This document shows positions 27,935 to 36,565 of a stretch of DNA of 64,000 bases, piece by piece; position 1 is the stretch's first letter, and every line of letters begins with the position of its first letter. Location of the stretch: NCBI GenBank assembly GCA_021372375.1, contig JAJFUN010000062.1, positions 81,567 to 145,566 on the forward strand, read 5' to 3'. Below the pieces are notes generated by a model, which was given only the letters and a program-made list of their open reading frames with translations, ran no database searches and had not been told where the DNA came from. Position numbers and translations under genes: made by a program. The stretch comes from Pelosinus sp. GTDB taxonomy: Bacteria > Bacillota > Negativicutes > Propionisporales > Propionisporaceae.

Positions 27935-29053
27935 TCACTCCGCTACATGTCCATTATTTACATAATAATATTTTCCCTGTTTAATCTCAGGAAAGTATTT
28001 TTCATCGGTAGCAGTAATAAATGTTTGTATGCGATCTTTAATAAAATATAACAGCTGCGTTCGCCGCTGTTCATCAAGCTCACTCATTACATCATCAAGT
28101 AATAAGACCGGATAATCCCCTGTTTCAGACTTGATAAACTCAAGTTCAGCCAGTTTTAAGGCCAGTACCCCTGTACGCTGCTGCCCCTGCGAACCAAAAT
28201 TACGTAAATTTATCCCGTTTACCGTAAAAACTAAGTCATCCCGATGCGGACCAAAACCAGTACTTCCTCGTAGTATATCATTATCTCGCGAGCTTAGCAA
28301 TTTATGCAAAATAGCTTGCTGTAATTCTCCGCAATCTTTTAAGATTTCCGCATCGTCTAAATTATGTACAGCATACTGTACCACCAAGTTTTCCTTACTG
28401 TCAGTGATTTTCCGATGCATCAAATTAGCCAGCATTGTCAGTTTTTTTACCGCCGCCAGCCTTTTTATAATAATAACCGCTGCCAGCTGAGCTAGCTGTT
28501 CGTCCCAAGCTTCCAGCAAACTGCTGTTTTCACGGCGCTCGCGAATTTTCTTTAATAAATTATTACGCTGGGCCAGCACGCGATTATATTTTAATAGCTG
28601 CTGATAATAAGCGGGACTGGCCTGAGAAATTTCTAAATCCAAGAAATGCCGCCTGGCCGCCGGCATGCCTTTAATGAGCATCAGATCTTCCGGTGAAAAT
28701 AGAACCACATTTAATGAGCCCATTAAATCACGCGGCTTGATTGGATGACCATTATAAACAATTTCTTTAATACATCTCGTATTAAGCGGTTTGAGCTGAA
28801 GGGAAAGCTCATTTTCTACCCCAATACGTGAAAAGCCAATATTTATCAGGCATGAAGCCTGCTGCCAGCTGACTAATTCATTATCTATGCTGGTGCGATG
28901 TGAACGTCCCATCGCGCTAAAATAAATGGCCTCTAAAATATTAGTTTTCCCCTGGGCATTACAGCCTAAAAAAATATTTATATTTTGAGTAAACACTAAT
29001 TTTAAGTTTACATAATTACGAAAATTATGTAGTTTTAGCGCGTTCACTCGCAT
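27935..29053 (-). CDS. recF: DNA replication and repair protein RecF
   Basis: 372 residues; SMC-like ATPase that loads RecA at single-strand gaps with RecO and RecR. Walker A is GCNAQGKTN near residue 35, preceded by the N-terminal LHNFRNY typical of RecF. The ABC signature and Walker B lie late: GSQGQQRTGVLALKLAE and LLLDDVMSELD. Only four bases separate it from the DUF721 gene, so they are co-translated as part of the dnaA-side operon. Confidence 0.97.
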   Translation of the reverse strand: MRVNALKLHNFRNYVNLKLVFTQNINIFLGCNAQGKTNILEAIYFSAMGRSHRTSIDNELVSWQQASCLINIGFSRIGVENELSLQLKPLNTRCIKEIVYNGHPIKPRDLMGSLNVVLFSPEDLMLIKGMPAARRHFLDLEISQASPAYYQQLLKYNRVLAQRNNLLKKIRERRENSSLLEAWDEQLAQLAAVIIIKRLAAVKKLTMLANLMHRKITDSKENLVVQYAVHNLDDAEILKDCGELQQAILHKLLSSRDNDILRGSTGFGPHRDDLVFTVNGINLRNFGSQGQQRTGVLALKLAELEFIKSETGDYPVLLLDDVMSELDEQRRTQLLYFIKDRIQTFITATDEKYFPEIKQGKYYYVNNGHVAE

Positions 29054-29062
29054 GATGCTGTC

Positions 29063-29278
29063 TTATTCATGAACAACCTTCCAGCTGCCCAGCCCCTCAA
29101 TTGCAATAACATCACCCGCCTGAACCTTTTTGCGGCGCTCAGCCGCCACAACACCGTTTATCAGTATCAGACCATCTTCCATAAGCAGTTTAACCTGCCC
29201 GCCGGATTCTACAACACCTGCCCATTTTAAAAACTGATCTAAGTGAATAGTTTCTGTAGTAATTGCAACTTCTTCCAA
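29063..29278 (-). CDS. yaaA: S4-domain RNA-binding protein YaaA
   Basis: 71 residues, the small S4-like protein found between dnaN and recF in Firmicutes. Landmarks are LDQFLKWAGVVESGGQVK and the ending GDVIAIEG. S4 domains bind structured RNA; its exact role is not known to me. I choose a TTG start at 29278 with AAAGGAGTG eight bases upstream; the in-frame GTG nine bases earlier is part of that site. Confidence 0.88.
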   Translation of the reverse strand: MEEVAITTETIHLDQFLKWAGVVESGGQVKLLMEDGLILINGVVAAERRKKVQAGDVIAIEGLGSWKVVHE

Positions 29279-29296
29279 AAAAATCACTCCTTTTTC

Positions 29297-30424
29297 TTAG
29301 GCTGTACGCACCGGGGTAATAATATAAGTATAGCTTGAATCGTCAATAGGCTGTACACATGCCGGACTGAGCGGAGTATTCAATGAAAATAATAGCTGAT
29401 TGCTGCTGATGTTTTTCAAGATATCTGTAATATATTTAGCATTAAAAGCAATTTCTAATTCATTACCGGTAATAGAAGCTGCTACTGTTTCATAAGCTTT
29501 ACCTATATCTGGGTTATTTGAAGTAATTACCACATTGTCATTTTTAAAGAATATCTTTATAACATTGTAATCGCCATCACGGGCTAAGAGCGAAATTCTT
29601 TCCACCGCATCAAAAAAACTGCTGGTATCAATTTTGACTGTTGTAACAAAACTTGGCGGAATCACTTTATTATAATCAGGATATTGCCCCTCAATTAACC
29701 TCGATATTATGTAAACATTATCAAATTGAAAAGAAACCTGATTTTTATGCCAGGAAATAGTAACATCAACAGGTGTTTCTGATGTTAGTAAGCGAGCCAG
29801 TTCTGCTAGAATTTTAGCAGGAATAATCATGTGAATATTCTCTTCAGTGGCTGCGTCTTGTCCAAAATTATCAAGTTGATCCACTTTTAGAGCTAATCGA
29901 TGTGTATTGGTAGCGACCATACTGATTTTGAAACCATCTGTTGTTAGATAGCAGCCTGTGAATATCGGCCGGGCTTCATCGGTCGCACAGGCAAATACCG
30001 TTCGTTTAATCAGTTCTTTTAAAACATTGTCTTTCAATACCAACTTATTGCTGCTTGGCAGTGGTTTTAATACAGGAAATTCTTCTACTGGTAGACTTAG
30101 TAAATTAAACTGAGCTGAGTTAGAATTAATCTGAATGGTCTTGTCAACATTATCAGTGGATATTTCAACAGTATCCCCAGGAAGTTTACGGACAAGTTCC
30201 TGAAAATAGCGTCCTGATAAAATTACGGTGCCTGGTTCAGTAATTTCAGCATGAATAATACAGCTAATGCCAATTTCGTAGTCATTGGCCTGTAATTCTA
30301 ATTTACCATTGCTTGCAGTTAAATAGATACCTGTCAAAATTGGCATTGTATTTTTACTGGCAATGGCTTTTTGTACTGTTTGTACAGCAATAGCCAACTG
30401 GTCTTTGGCGCAGGATATTTTCAT
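29297..30424 (-). CDS. dnaN: DNA polymerase III beta subunit (sliding clamp)
   Basis: 375 residues; ring-shaped dimer that tethers DNA polymerase III. Three clamp domains are visible from the repeated folds; the N-terminal MKISCAKDQLAIAVQTVQKAI and the C-terminal YIITPVRTA match DnaN. Transcribed after dnaA with 267 bases between that contain DnaA boxes and the unwinding element. GGAGG lies before the ATG. Confidence 0.98.
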   Translation of the reverse strand: MKISCAKDQLAIAVQTVQKAIASKNTMPILTGIYLTASNGKLELQANDYEIGISCIIHAEITEPGTVILSGRYFQELVRKLPGDTVEISTDNVDKTIQINSNSAQFNLLSLPVEEFPVLKPLPSSNKLVLKDNVLKELIKRTVFACATDEARPIFTGCYLTTDGFKISMVATNTHRLALKVDQLDNFGQDAATEENIHMIIPAKILAELARLLTSETPVDVTISWHKNQVSFQFDNVYIISRLIEGQYPDYNKVIPPSFVTTVKIDTSSFFDAVERISLLARDGDYNVIKIFFKNDNVVITSNNPDIGKAYETVAASITGNELEIAFNAKYITDILKNISSNQLLFSLNTPLSPACVQPIDDSSYTYIITPVRTA

Positions 30425-30691
30425 TTTTTACCTCCATCAGCATTTAGAATATATTATTACTATTTTATACATAGATATATAAATAATAGTAATAATAGTA
30501 GTAGGCGCTGTTAATATGTTGATAAATGTGTAGAACATTTATACAATGTGCAATGTCAATGTGTATAATGTGTTAATAAAGTATAGGGCACTTATCAACA
30601 TATTAACAGATATTTTGTGTTGATAAGATACCCACATTTCATCTACAGAGTAGTCAAGCCTTTACAAACAGAGTTATACACAGGAGTGTTA
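30425..30691. other. oriC: oriC downstream part: DnaA boxes plus DnaA-trio unwinding element
   Basis: Between dnaA and dnaN. DnaA-box matches (TTATNCACA/TTATCAACA type): 30517-30525, 30560-30568, 30592-30600, 30618-30626 and 30674-30682, plus a weaker TGTTAATAA at 30571. Next toward dnaN come GCGC (30505-30508) and seven TAG/TAA triplets (30484-30504), which read 3'-GAT/AAT-5' from the GC cluster, then AT-rich sequence. This order, boxes - GC cluster - trios - AT-rich, is that of the B. subtilis basal unwinding system. Confidence 0.85.
30484..30504. other. DnaA-trio element
   Basis: TAA TAG TAA TAA TAG TAG TAG in consecutive triplets directly beside a GC cluster and a DnaA box at 30517. In B. 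subtilis such trios bind the DnaA filament on one strand at the unwinding site. Confidence 0.8.
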
Positions 30692-32173
30692 CTAAGCATT
30701 CTCAATGCGTTTAATCAGTTCTTTAATAGTATTGCACAATTTATTGTCTTCATTTCGTTCACGCGTAATTTTGTCATGCGCATGGATTACGGTGGTATGA
30801 TCGCGTCCACCAAACATTTCTCCAATCCGTGGCAGCGAGGTATCCGTAAGCTCACGGCACAAATACATAGCAATTTGCCTTGGGTATGTGACATTTCGTG
30901 TGCGTTTTTTAGCTAACAAATCATCAATCTTTATTTTGAAATAAGAAGAGACAACTTCTTGTATGAGTTCCATCGTAACTTGTTTGGGGCTGCCGTTAGG
31001 CAGGATATCTTTTAGGGCTTCTGTGGCCAGATTAATGTCAATGGTTTGTGACGCCAGGGAGGCATAGGCCATAACTCTAATTAAAGCGCCTTCTAATTCA
31101 CGGATATTATTATCAATACGGCTGGCAATATACACCATGACGTCATTTGGTACACTGAAGTTTTCGAGCAGGGCTTTTTTGCGTAAAATTGCAATACGCG
31201 TTTCTAAATCAGGGGGCTGGATATCAGTAATTAATCCCATCTGAAACCGGGAACGCAAACGATCTTCTAGGGTTTGTATTTCACGCGGCGGCCGGTCACT
31301 GGAGATAATAATTTGCTTATTGGCTTCATGCAAGGTATTAAATGTGTGGAAAAATTCTTCTTGCGTGTGCTCCTTTTTGGATAAAAATTGAATATCATCA
31401 ACTAATAAGACATCAATATTGCGGTATTTTTGGCGAAAACTTTCTGGTTTGCCGTCACGTAGGGAATTAATCAGCTCATTAGTAAATTTTTCACTGGAAA
31501 TGTAGACAACTTTTAGTTTGGGATGATTCTGCAGGATACGATGTCCGATGGCATGCATCAGATGGGTTTTGCCGAGACCTACACCGCCATAAAGAAACAG
31601 CGGATTATATACTTCAGCAGGGGATTCAGCCACTGCCTGGGAAACGGCATGCGCAAAGCGATTTGAATTACCTACCACAAAGGTTTCAAATACATATTTA
31701 GGATTAAGAATAACCTGGGAATCTTCGTTCGGTAATATTTTAGCTGTATTTTGTTCGGTAATAGTATTTTGCTGTATAGGTGCAGGATTGTCTTGCGAGA
31801 TAGGCTGCGTGTATTCAATAGGCAAGGCTGTAGGAGAATAGGGAGCTTGTAAAATAGTATCTTCAGGCGCTGACAAAAGGTTGGGGCCTGCAGCGTCTGG
31901 TACTTCCTCTTCTTCTTCTAAATTTAAGCTGGTAAATTTAATTTTTACCGGTTTTTGTACCACTTGTTCGACCGCGCTTAGGATTTGCGTCATATATTTA
32001 GTTTCCAGCCATTCTTTCATAATCGACCGCGGAGTGCCAATTTCCAGCTGATCATCTGTTAGTGATAGTGCCACTGTGCCTTCAAACCATGTATCAAACA
32101 GCGGTTTGATAATTTGTCCGGCAAGCTTGTTTAGTACTTGCTCCCATATTGCCGTGAGCTGCACGTTGTCCAT
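30692..32173 (-). CDS. dnaA: chromosomal replication initiator DnaA
   Basis: 493 residues. Domain I (1-80) opens MDNVQLTAIWEQVLNKL, domain II is a long low-complexity linker rich in Pro, Gln and Thr (about 95-160), domain III is the AAA+ core with GGVGLGKTHL and DVLLVDDIQFL, and domain IV has the DnaA-box-binding GGRDHTTVIHAHDKI. It is flanked on both sides by DnaA boxes, which supports autoregulation and the bipartite origin. Confidence 0.98.
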   Translation of the reverse strand: MDNVQLTAIWEQVLNKLAGQIIKPLFDTWFEGTVALSLTDDQLEIGTPRSIMKEWLETKYMTQILSAVEQVVQKPVKIKFTSLNLEEEEEVPDAAGPNLLSAPEDTILQAPYSPTALPIEYTQPISQDNPAPIQQNTITEQNTAKILPNEDSQVILNPKYVFETFVVGNSNRFAHAVSQAVAESPAEVYNPLFLYGGVGLGKTHLMHAIGHRILQNHPKLKVVYISSEKFTNELINSLRDGKPESFRQKYRNIDVLLVDDIQFLSKKEHTQEEFFHTFNTLHEANKQIIISSDRPPREIQTLEDRLRSRFQMGLITDIQPPDLETRIAILRKKALLENFSVPNDVMVYIASRIDNNIRELEGALIRVMAYASLASQTIDINLATEALKDILPNGSPKQVTMELIQEVVSSYFKIKIDDLLAKKRTRNVTYPRQIAMYLCRELTDTSLPRIGEMFGGRDHTTVIHAHDKITRERNEDNKLCNTIKELIKRIENA

Positions 32174-32745
32174 AGAGTAATCCTTCCTTTATTTAAAAAA
32201 TGTATTAACAGTATCAACATTCAGAGACAAACCACTTATCCACAAAGTTATTAACAGCTGTTGATAAGTGGATATATAATTATGGAAACAAACGAAAAAA
32301 AAATACAACAGCGGGATCTTTTGGCTAACCGCAACCTTGTATTTATGAAGGATGGCAATACTTATTAACTATTGTGGATAAGATTGTGAATAAGTGAGTA
32401 TTTTTGTTGATAAAACGCTAAAAAATGTTTATATTATAAAAGATGTGTCTAAAATGTGGATAAGTATTATAATTTATATTAACAAAAAGATTGCAAGTTA
32501 TCAACATTTTTTTCTGTTATTGTGTATAAAAATGTAAATAGGTGAATCAAAATGAACATGTTAGGCAACCGGCTTAATTATTTTTCTAAATTAGTGCAAT
32601 AATGTAGTATTTATCTATATGAAGCTTTTATATTCTATAGGGTTTTTCTTGACACTGCAGGTTGTCTAGTCTATAATTTGTAATAGTTAAAATTGACTAT
32701 TTTAACATGGGAGTTTCCGCGTATTAGGCAAGGAGGTGTCAATAG
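32174..32745. other. oriC: oriC upstream part: DnaA-box cluster, AT-rich
   Basis: Gene-free 572 bases between the divergent dnaA and rpmH. DnaA-box matches at 32236-32244 (+), 32259-32267 (-), 32373-32381 (-), 32385-32393 (-), 32405-32413 (-), 32455-32463 (-), 32498-32506 (+) and 32521-32529 (-). The right end holds the rpmH promoter. With the second cluster downstream of dnaA this is a bipartite origin. The exact start of replication is not visible from sequence. Confidence 0.88.
32649..32677 (+). promoter_or_regulatory. consensus sigma-A promoter of rpmH-rnpA-yidD
   Basis: TTGACA (32649-32654), exactly 17 bases, TATAAT (32672-32677), 69 bases before the rpmH start codon. Confidence 0.9.
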
Positions 32746-32880
32746 ATGAAACGTACGTATCAACCAAATACATTATGGAAAAAAAGAACTCATGGTTTTC
32801 GTGAACGTATGAAGACCAAAGGTGGCCGTTTAGTTTTGAAAAAAAGACGTGCTAGAGGCAGAAAAAAACTGTCTGCATAA
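32746..32880 (+). CDS. rpmH: 50S ribosomal protein L34
   Basis: 44 residues: [18 protein letters not shown] and a basic tail ending GRKKLSA, the complete L34 sequence pattern (the usual second block is [10 protein letters not shown]). It sits in the large ribosomal subunit. AAGGAGGTG precedes the ATG. First gene of the rightward origin operon, directly after the consensus promoter. Confidence 0.98.
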   Translation: MKRTYQPNTLWKKRTHGFRERMKTKGGRLVLKKRRARGRKKLSA

Positions 32881-32902
32881 TAGGCCGCCTCTGTGGCCTA
32901 TT
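32879..32902 (+). terminator. attenuator hairpin at the rpmH stop
   Basis: AATAGGCC and GGCCTATT form a stem that starts at the last two bases of the rpmH TAA codon and is followed by T5. It would reduce read-through into rnpA relative to rpmH. Confidence 0.7.
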
Positions 32903-32934
32903 TTTCGCAGTAAGATGGAGATTGTTTTTAAAGG

Positions 32935-33294
32935 ATGAATAAATATCCTAAATGTAAGTTATCAAAAAAAATAAAGCTAAAGAATAACACCAATTTCCAA
33001 GCTGTTTATAAAGCAGGCCGATCATTTGCCAATAAAATGGCAGTCCTATATGTCATGCCTGCCGAAGCCGGTAAAGGTCATATTGGCTTTGCTGCAGGCA
33101 AACGGCTGGGCTGTGCAGTTGTGCGCAACCGTGTTAAGAGATTGCTTCGTGAAGCATATCGTTTGAATCAACATCGTATTCGCTTAGATTATGATTTGAT
33201 ATTAGTTGGTAGGCAGCGGGCGGTAGGAGCTGACTATGCTAGTGTGGCTAAGGCGTTTTTAGACTTATGCAGTCGGTCCCACATTTTAAAATAA
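32935..33294 (+). CDS. rnpA: ribonuclease P protein component
   Basis: 119 residues; protein subunit of RNase P, which matures tRNA 5' ends. Landmarks are NNTNFQAVYKAGRSF near the N-terminus and the basic helix NRVKRLLREAYRLN around residues 65-78, preceded by the Gly-Phe-rich GHIGFAAGKRLG. Follows rpmH in the conserved order. Confidence 0.97.
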   Translation: MNKYPKCKLSKKIKLKNNTNFQAVYKAGRSFANKMAVLYVMPAEAGKGHIGFAAGKRLGCAVVRNRVKRLLREAYRLNQHRIRLDYDLILVGRQRAVGADYASVAKAFLDLCSRSHILK

Positions 33295-33306
33295 AGAGGG
33301 CTTTTT

Positions 33307-33516
33307 ATGATAAAAAAAATACTTATTTTTATCATTACACTGTATCGGGTTTATATTTCGCCGTTAAAACCTCCTACTTGTCGTTTCGTGCCTACTTGTT
33401 CTGAGTATGCTATAATGGCTATTGAAAAATATGGGGTACTGCGCGGCATGGTTAAGGCAATATGGCGAATTTTGCGCTGTAATCCGTTTTGCCGTGGAGG
33501 ACATGATCCTGTTTAG
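33307..33516 (+). CDS. yidD: membrane protein insertion factor YidD
   Basis: 69 residues, typical size. Pattern [24 protein letters not shown] and the Cys pair in [14 protein letters not shown] are diagnostic. It assists YidC-dependent insertion into the inner membrane through an amphipathic helix. It lies 12 bases after rnpA. Confidence 0.96.
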   Translation: MIKKILIFIITLYRVYISPLKPPTCRFVPTCSEYAIMAIEKYGVLRGMVKAIWRILRCNPFCRGGHDPV

Positions 33517-33518
33517 AT

Positions 33519-33640
33519 ATACTTTTTATCTTCTAAGAAAGTATAATATTTCGGGGATATACGTTTATAGTTTGTTTAGCTAAAATCACCGAAAAATTAC
33601 TTACTTTCTTGTAGTTTTAAAAACGCAGAGCGTTTATTTA
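33519..33640 (-). repeat. structured repeat, copy B
   Basis: Fills most of the 143-base yidD-yidC gap, in opposite orientation to copy A. It has the hairpin AAACGC-TCT-GCGTTT and the stem AAGAAAGTA..TAAT.TTTCGG pairing with CCGAAAT.ATTA.TACTTTCTT. Compared with copy A, the inner pair TAAC/GTTA became TAAT/ATTA, a compensatory change. Confidence 0.75.
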
Positions 33641-33659
33641 TTTGGTAAGGAGTGAGATT

Positions 33660-34295
33660 TTGTTCGATACATTTATAGTTTTTCCTTTGCAGACAATACT
33701 CAATCTGTTTTACAATGTAACAGTTTCTTTTGGTCTGGCTAATTATGGAATAGCTATTATTTTAATGACCTTAGTTATTAAGGCTTGTTTGGCACCGCTT
33801 ACTTATAAATCAGTAAAGTCGATGAAGGCTATGCAGGATATACAGCCGAAAATGAAAGAGCTGCAAACAAAGTATAAGAGCGACCCGAAAAATATGAATA
33901 TCGAATTGGCAAAGCTTTATAAAGAAGCAGGGGTGAACCCGTTAGCTGGATGTTTGCCAATGATTATACAAATGCCATTTTTGATTGGGATATTTTACGC
34001 TATTCGCGATTTCCAGTATGTCCAGGAACCCAGTTTTTTATGGATGCAAAACTTAGCAAACCCTGATCCTTATTATATTTTGCCGCTATTATCTGCAGCA
34101 ACTACATTTCTTCAATCCAAGCAAACTACGAGTTCTGACAATCAGCAAGCTAAGATGATGTTATATATTATGCCGCTATTTATCGGCTACATAAGCATTA
34201 ACTTTTCTGGTGGCTTAGTATTGTATTGGGTAGTGAGCAATATATTCCAGATCGGACAGCAATGGTTTATGTACCGCGATACGGCTCAGGTGTAG
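33660..34295 (+). CDS. yidC: membrane protein insertase YidC (short form)
   Basis: 211 residues, five hydrophobic segments, no large periplasmic domain as in Gram-negative YidC. Landmarks: the cytoplasmic loop MKAMQDIQPKMKELQTKYK and MIIQMPFLIGIFYAI. Sporulating Firmicutes often carry this as SpoIIIJ; no lipobox or signal peptide is seen here. The TTG start at 33660 follows AAGGAGTGA; an earlier in-frame TTG is only its upstream extension. Confidence 0.95.
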   Translation: MFDTFIVFPLQTILNLFYNVTVSFGLANYGIAIILMTLVIKACLAPLTYKSVKSMKAMQDIQPKMKELQTKYKSDPKNMNIELAKLYKEAGVNPLAGCLPMIIQMPFLIGIFYAIRDFQYVQEPSFLWMQNLANPDPYYILPLLSAATTFLQSKQTTSSDNQQAKMMLYIMPLFIGYISINFSGGLVLYWVVSNIFQIGQQWFMYRDTAQV

Positions 34296-34308
34296 AGGAG
34301 GCTTGTCT

Positions 34309-34929
34309 ATGATTTCTGTAGAGAAGAGTGGTAAGACTGTGGAAGAAGCGATTGAGTCAGCAGTCTTAGAGCTGGGTGTAGACCGTGAGAAAGTTGATGT
34401 ACAGGTGCTTGAAACACCAAGTAAAGGCTTTTTGGGCTTTGGCGGTAAATTAGCAAAAGTTCTTGTTACCGTAAAAAAAGTCGATGCTTCGGCAGTAGCC
34501 AGAGAGTTCTTGCAAAAGGTATTTGATACTATGCAGCTTACTGTTACTGTGGAAAAAATAAATAAAGAAGATCACGTTATTTTTGATTTGCGTGGAAATG
34601 ATTTGGGTGTGTTAATCGGTAAGCATGGACAAACATTAGATGCGCTGCAGTATTTGACGAATTTGGCTGCTAATCGTGATGCCGATGACCGCGTGCGGAT
34701 TATTCTTGACGTAGAAGATTATCGTAAACGCCGGGAAGAGACCTTGGCAAATTTAGCGCTGCGGCTAGCGGATAAGGTAAAACGCCGTGGTGAAAGGGTG
34801 TCGTTAGAGCCAATGAGTCCACATGAGCGCAAAATTATCCATATGGCACTGCAGGAAGATCACCGTATTGTTACATATAGCGAAGGTGATGAGCCATTCC
34901 GCAAAGTAGTTATTGCATTAAAAAGGTAA
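34309..34929 (+). CDS. jag: Jag/KhpB RNA-binding protein
   Basis: 206 residues: an N-terminal Jag domain with the KGFLGFGGKLAKV motif (near residue 40), a KH domain with VLIGKHGQTLDALQYL and an R3H domain ending RIVTYSEGDEPFR. It binds RNA and in Firmicutes links to cell-wall synthesis and yidC. The ATG follows TAGAGGAGG; overlapping TTG is upstream. Ends in a terminator. Confidence 0.95.
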   Translation: MISVEKSGKTVEEAIESAVLELGVDREKVDVQVLETPSKGFLGFGGKLAKVLVTVKKVDASAVAREFLQKVFDTMQLTVTVEKINKEDHVIFDLRGNDLGVLIGKHGQTLDALQYLTNLAANRDADDRVRIILDVEDYRKRREETLANLALRLADKVKRRGERVSLEPMSPHERKIIHMALQEDHRIVTYSEGDEPFRKVVIALKR

Positions 34930-34944
34930 GGATTAGCTATAGTA

Positions 34945-34984
34945 AAACCCAGTGATAATAGGCATATTATTACTGGGTTTTTTT
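34945..34984 (+). terminator. terminator after jag
   Basis: AACCCAGT.GATAATA pairs with TATTAT.TACTGGGTT followed by seven T's. Confidence 0.9.
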
Positions 34985-35007
34985 ACAGATACGGGTAATT
35001 TGGTTAC

Positions 35008-35094
35008 GGGTTATGAGCTATGAGTTATGGGCTAAAAGCCAAAAAAGGCATAGATTTTAACCCCTGACTCATAACCAAAAACTCATAGCCATTT
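35008..35094. repeat. imperfect inverted repeats with TATGAG units
   Basis: Left part GGTTATGAGCTATGAGTTATGGG, right part containing ACTCATAACC and ACTCATAGCC. These TATGAG-type direct and inverted units are of uncertain meaning, lying between jag and mnmE. Confidence 0.4.
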
Positions 35095-35111
35095 AGTAAG
35101 GAGTTGGAAAC

Positions 35112-36503
35112 ATGAATGAATTTGCTGAGGACACCATTAGTGCAGTGGCAACCGCGCCGGGTGAAGGCGGTATTGGCATTGTGAGGCTAAGCGGGGCACA
35201 GTCAATTGCCATTGCAAGTAAAATATTTAAAGGTGTTACAGGAAAAACTGCTCATCAGGTAGCTTCTTATCACGCGGCGTATGGACAGGTTATTGAGCCT
35301 GGTACTAGTACAGCTGTTGATGAATGTTTGCTGCTTGTTATGCGGGCGCCTCATTCCTATACACGTGAAGATGTAGTAGAACTGCAGTGCCACGGTGGTG
35401 TAGTGCCCCTAAGAAGGGTTCTTGAATTGACCATAGAAAGTGGTGCCAGACTTGCCGAGCCAGGTGAATTTACTCGACGGGCTTTTTTAAACGGCCGCCT
35501 TGATTTGGCCCAAGCTGAGGCTGTAATTGATGTAATAAGGTCTCGAACCGATGCGTCGCTTCGTATGGCGGTTGGCCATTTAGCTGGGGCGCTCTCAGAA
35601 AAAATACGAGAAATCCGGCATGAACTGCTTAAACTAATTGCTCAATTAGAAGCAGCGATTGATTTTCCTGAAGATGATATTGAGGAACTGACGTCAGCTG
35701 AGGTACGTGCCGGCAGCCTAAGCGTACTTGATAAACTATCTGGCATGTTAGCTACCGCAAAGACCGGACAGATACTAAGAGACGGGCTTAAAACTGTGAT
35801 TATTGGCCGGCCCAATGTCGGTAAATCCAGTTTATTAAATGCACTCTTAAGAGAAAAACGGGCGATTGTTACTGATATACCGGGAACGACGCGTGATGTA
35901 ATCGAAGAGTATGTTAATATTAAAGGAATACCACTTAAAATTATTGATACAGCCGGTATTCGTGAGACTAATGACTTAGTGGAGAAAATTGGCGTAGAAA
36001 AGGCACGTGAACTAGTTAATAGCGCCGATTTAATTTTGGTGTTATTAGATGCTTCAGCGGCGCTGACCTTGGAAGATCAGGAAATACTGTCTATGCTGTC
36101 AGAGCGGCCGGCGATGGTATTAATTAATAAGACTGATTTGCCACCGCAGCTTGATTTTGCTGAGGTTCAATCACTATGCGGTAATAAAAAGATTCTAAAA
36201 ATATCTATTACCGAGGGAAGCGGACTCTTAGAACTAGAAGAGGAAATTGCCGGCATGGTGTATTTAGGACAGGCTGTACAAGGCGAAGCAGGTTTTATTA
36301 ATAATGTGCGTCATACTGAGGCTCTCAGCAAGGCCAGGGAGCATATTGAAGAAGCCATACTTACTATTGATAAAGCTATGCCCTCAGATTGTATTGTAAT
36401 TGATTTGCGTTCTGCTTGGGAAAGACTTGGCGAAGTTACTGGGGATACAATGGAAGCAGATATTATTCAACAGATTTTTAGTCAATTTTGCATTGGGAAA
36501 TAG
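35112..36503 (+). CDS. mnmE: tRNA uridine-5-carboxymethylaminomethyl modification GTPase
   Basis: 463 residues. With MnmG it modifies wobble uridine 34. It has an N-terminal folate-binding domain (DTISAVATAPGEGGIGIVRLSG start), a helical domain, an inserted G domain (GRPNVGKSS near 235, DIPGTT, NKTD), and the C-terminal CIGK motif with the catalytic Cys. Preceded by AAGGAG. The mnmE-mnmG-rsmG order is conserved at Firmicutes origins. Confidence 0.98.
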   Translation: MNEFAEDTISAVATAPGEGGIGIVRLSGAQSIAIASKIFKGVTGKTAHQVASYHAAYGQVIEPGTSTAVDECLLLVMRAPHSYTREDVVELQCHGGVVPLRRVLELTIESGARLAEPGEFTRRAFLNGRLDLAQAEAVIDVIRSRTDASLRMAVGHLAGALSEKIREIRHELLKLIAQLEAAIDFPEDDIEELTSAEVRAGSLSVLDKLSGMLATAKTGQILRDGLKTVIIGRPNVGKSSLLNALLREKRAIVTDIPGTTRDVIEEYVNIKGIPLKIIDTAGIRETNDLVEKIGVEKARELVNSADLILVLLDASAALTLEDQEILSMLSERPAMVLINKTDLPPQLDFAEVQSLCGNKKILKISITEGSGLLELEEEIAGMVYLGQAVQGEAGFINNVRHTEALSKAREHIEEAILTIDKAMPSDCIVIDLRSAWERLGEVTGDTMEADIIQQIFSQFCIGK

Positions 36504-36505
36504 TA

Positions 36506-36545
36506 GACTGTTACAAAATGCGCAGATGGGTATTTTGTAGCAGTC
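36506..36545. repeat. short form of the GCAGATGGGTATTTTGTA repeat (hairpin)
   Basis: GACTGTTACAAAAT pairs with ATTTTGTAGCAGTC through one G-U. It lies in the mnmE-mnmG gap and ends in TTTAA, so it may attenuate. Sequence ends recur at 49115-49221 around a longer insert. Confidence 0.65.
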
Positions 36546-36565
36546 TTTAATTGGAGATGGTAGAT

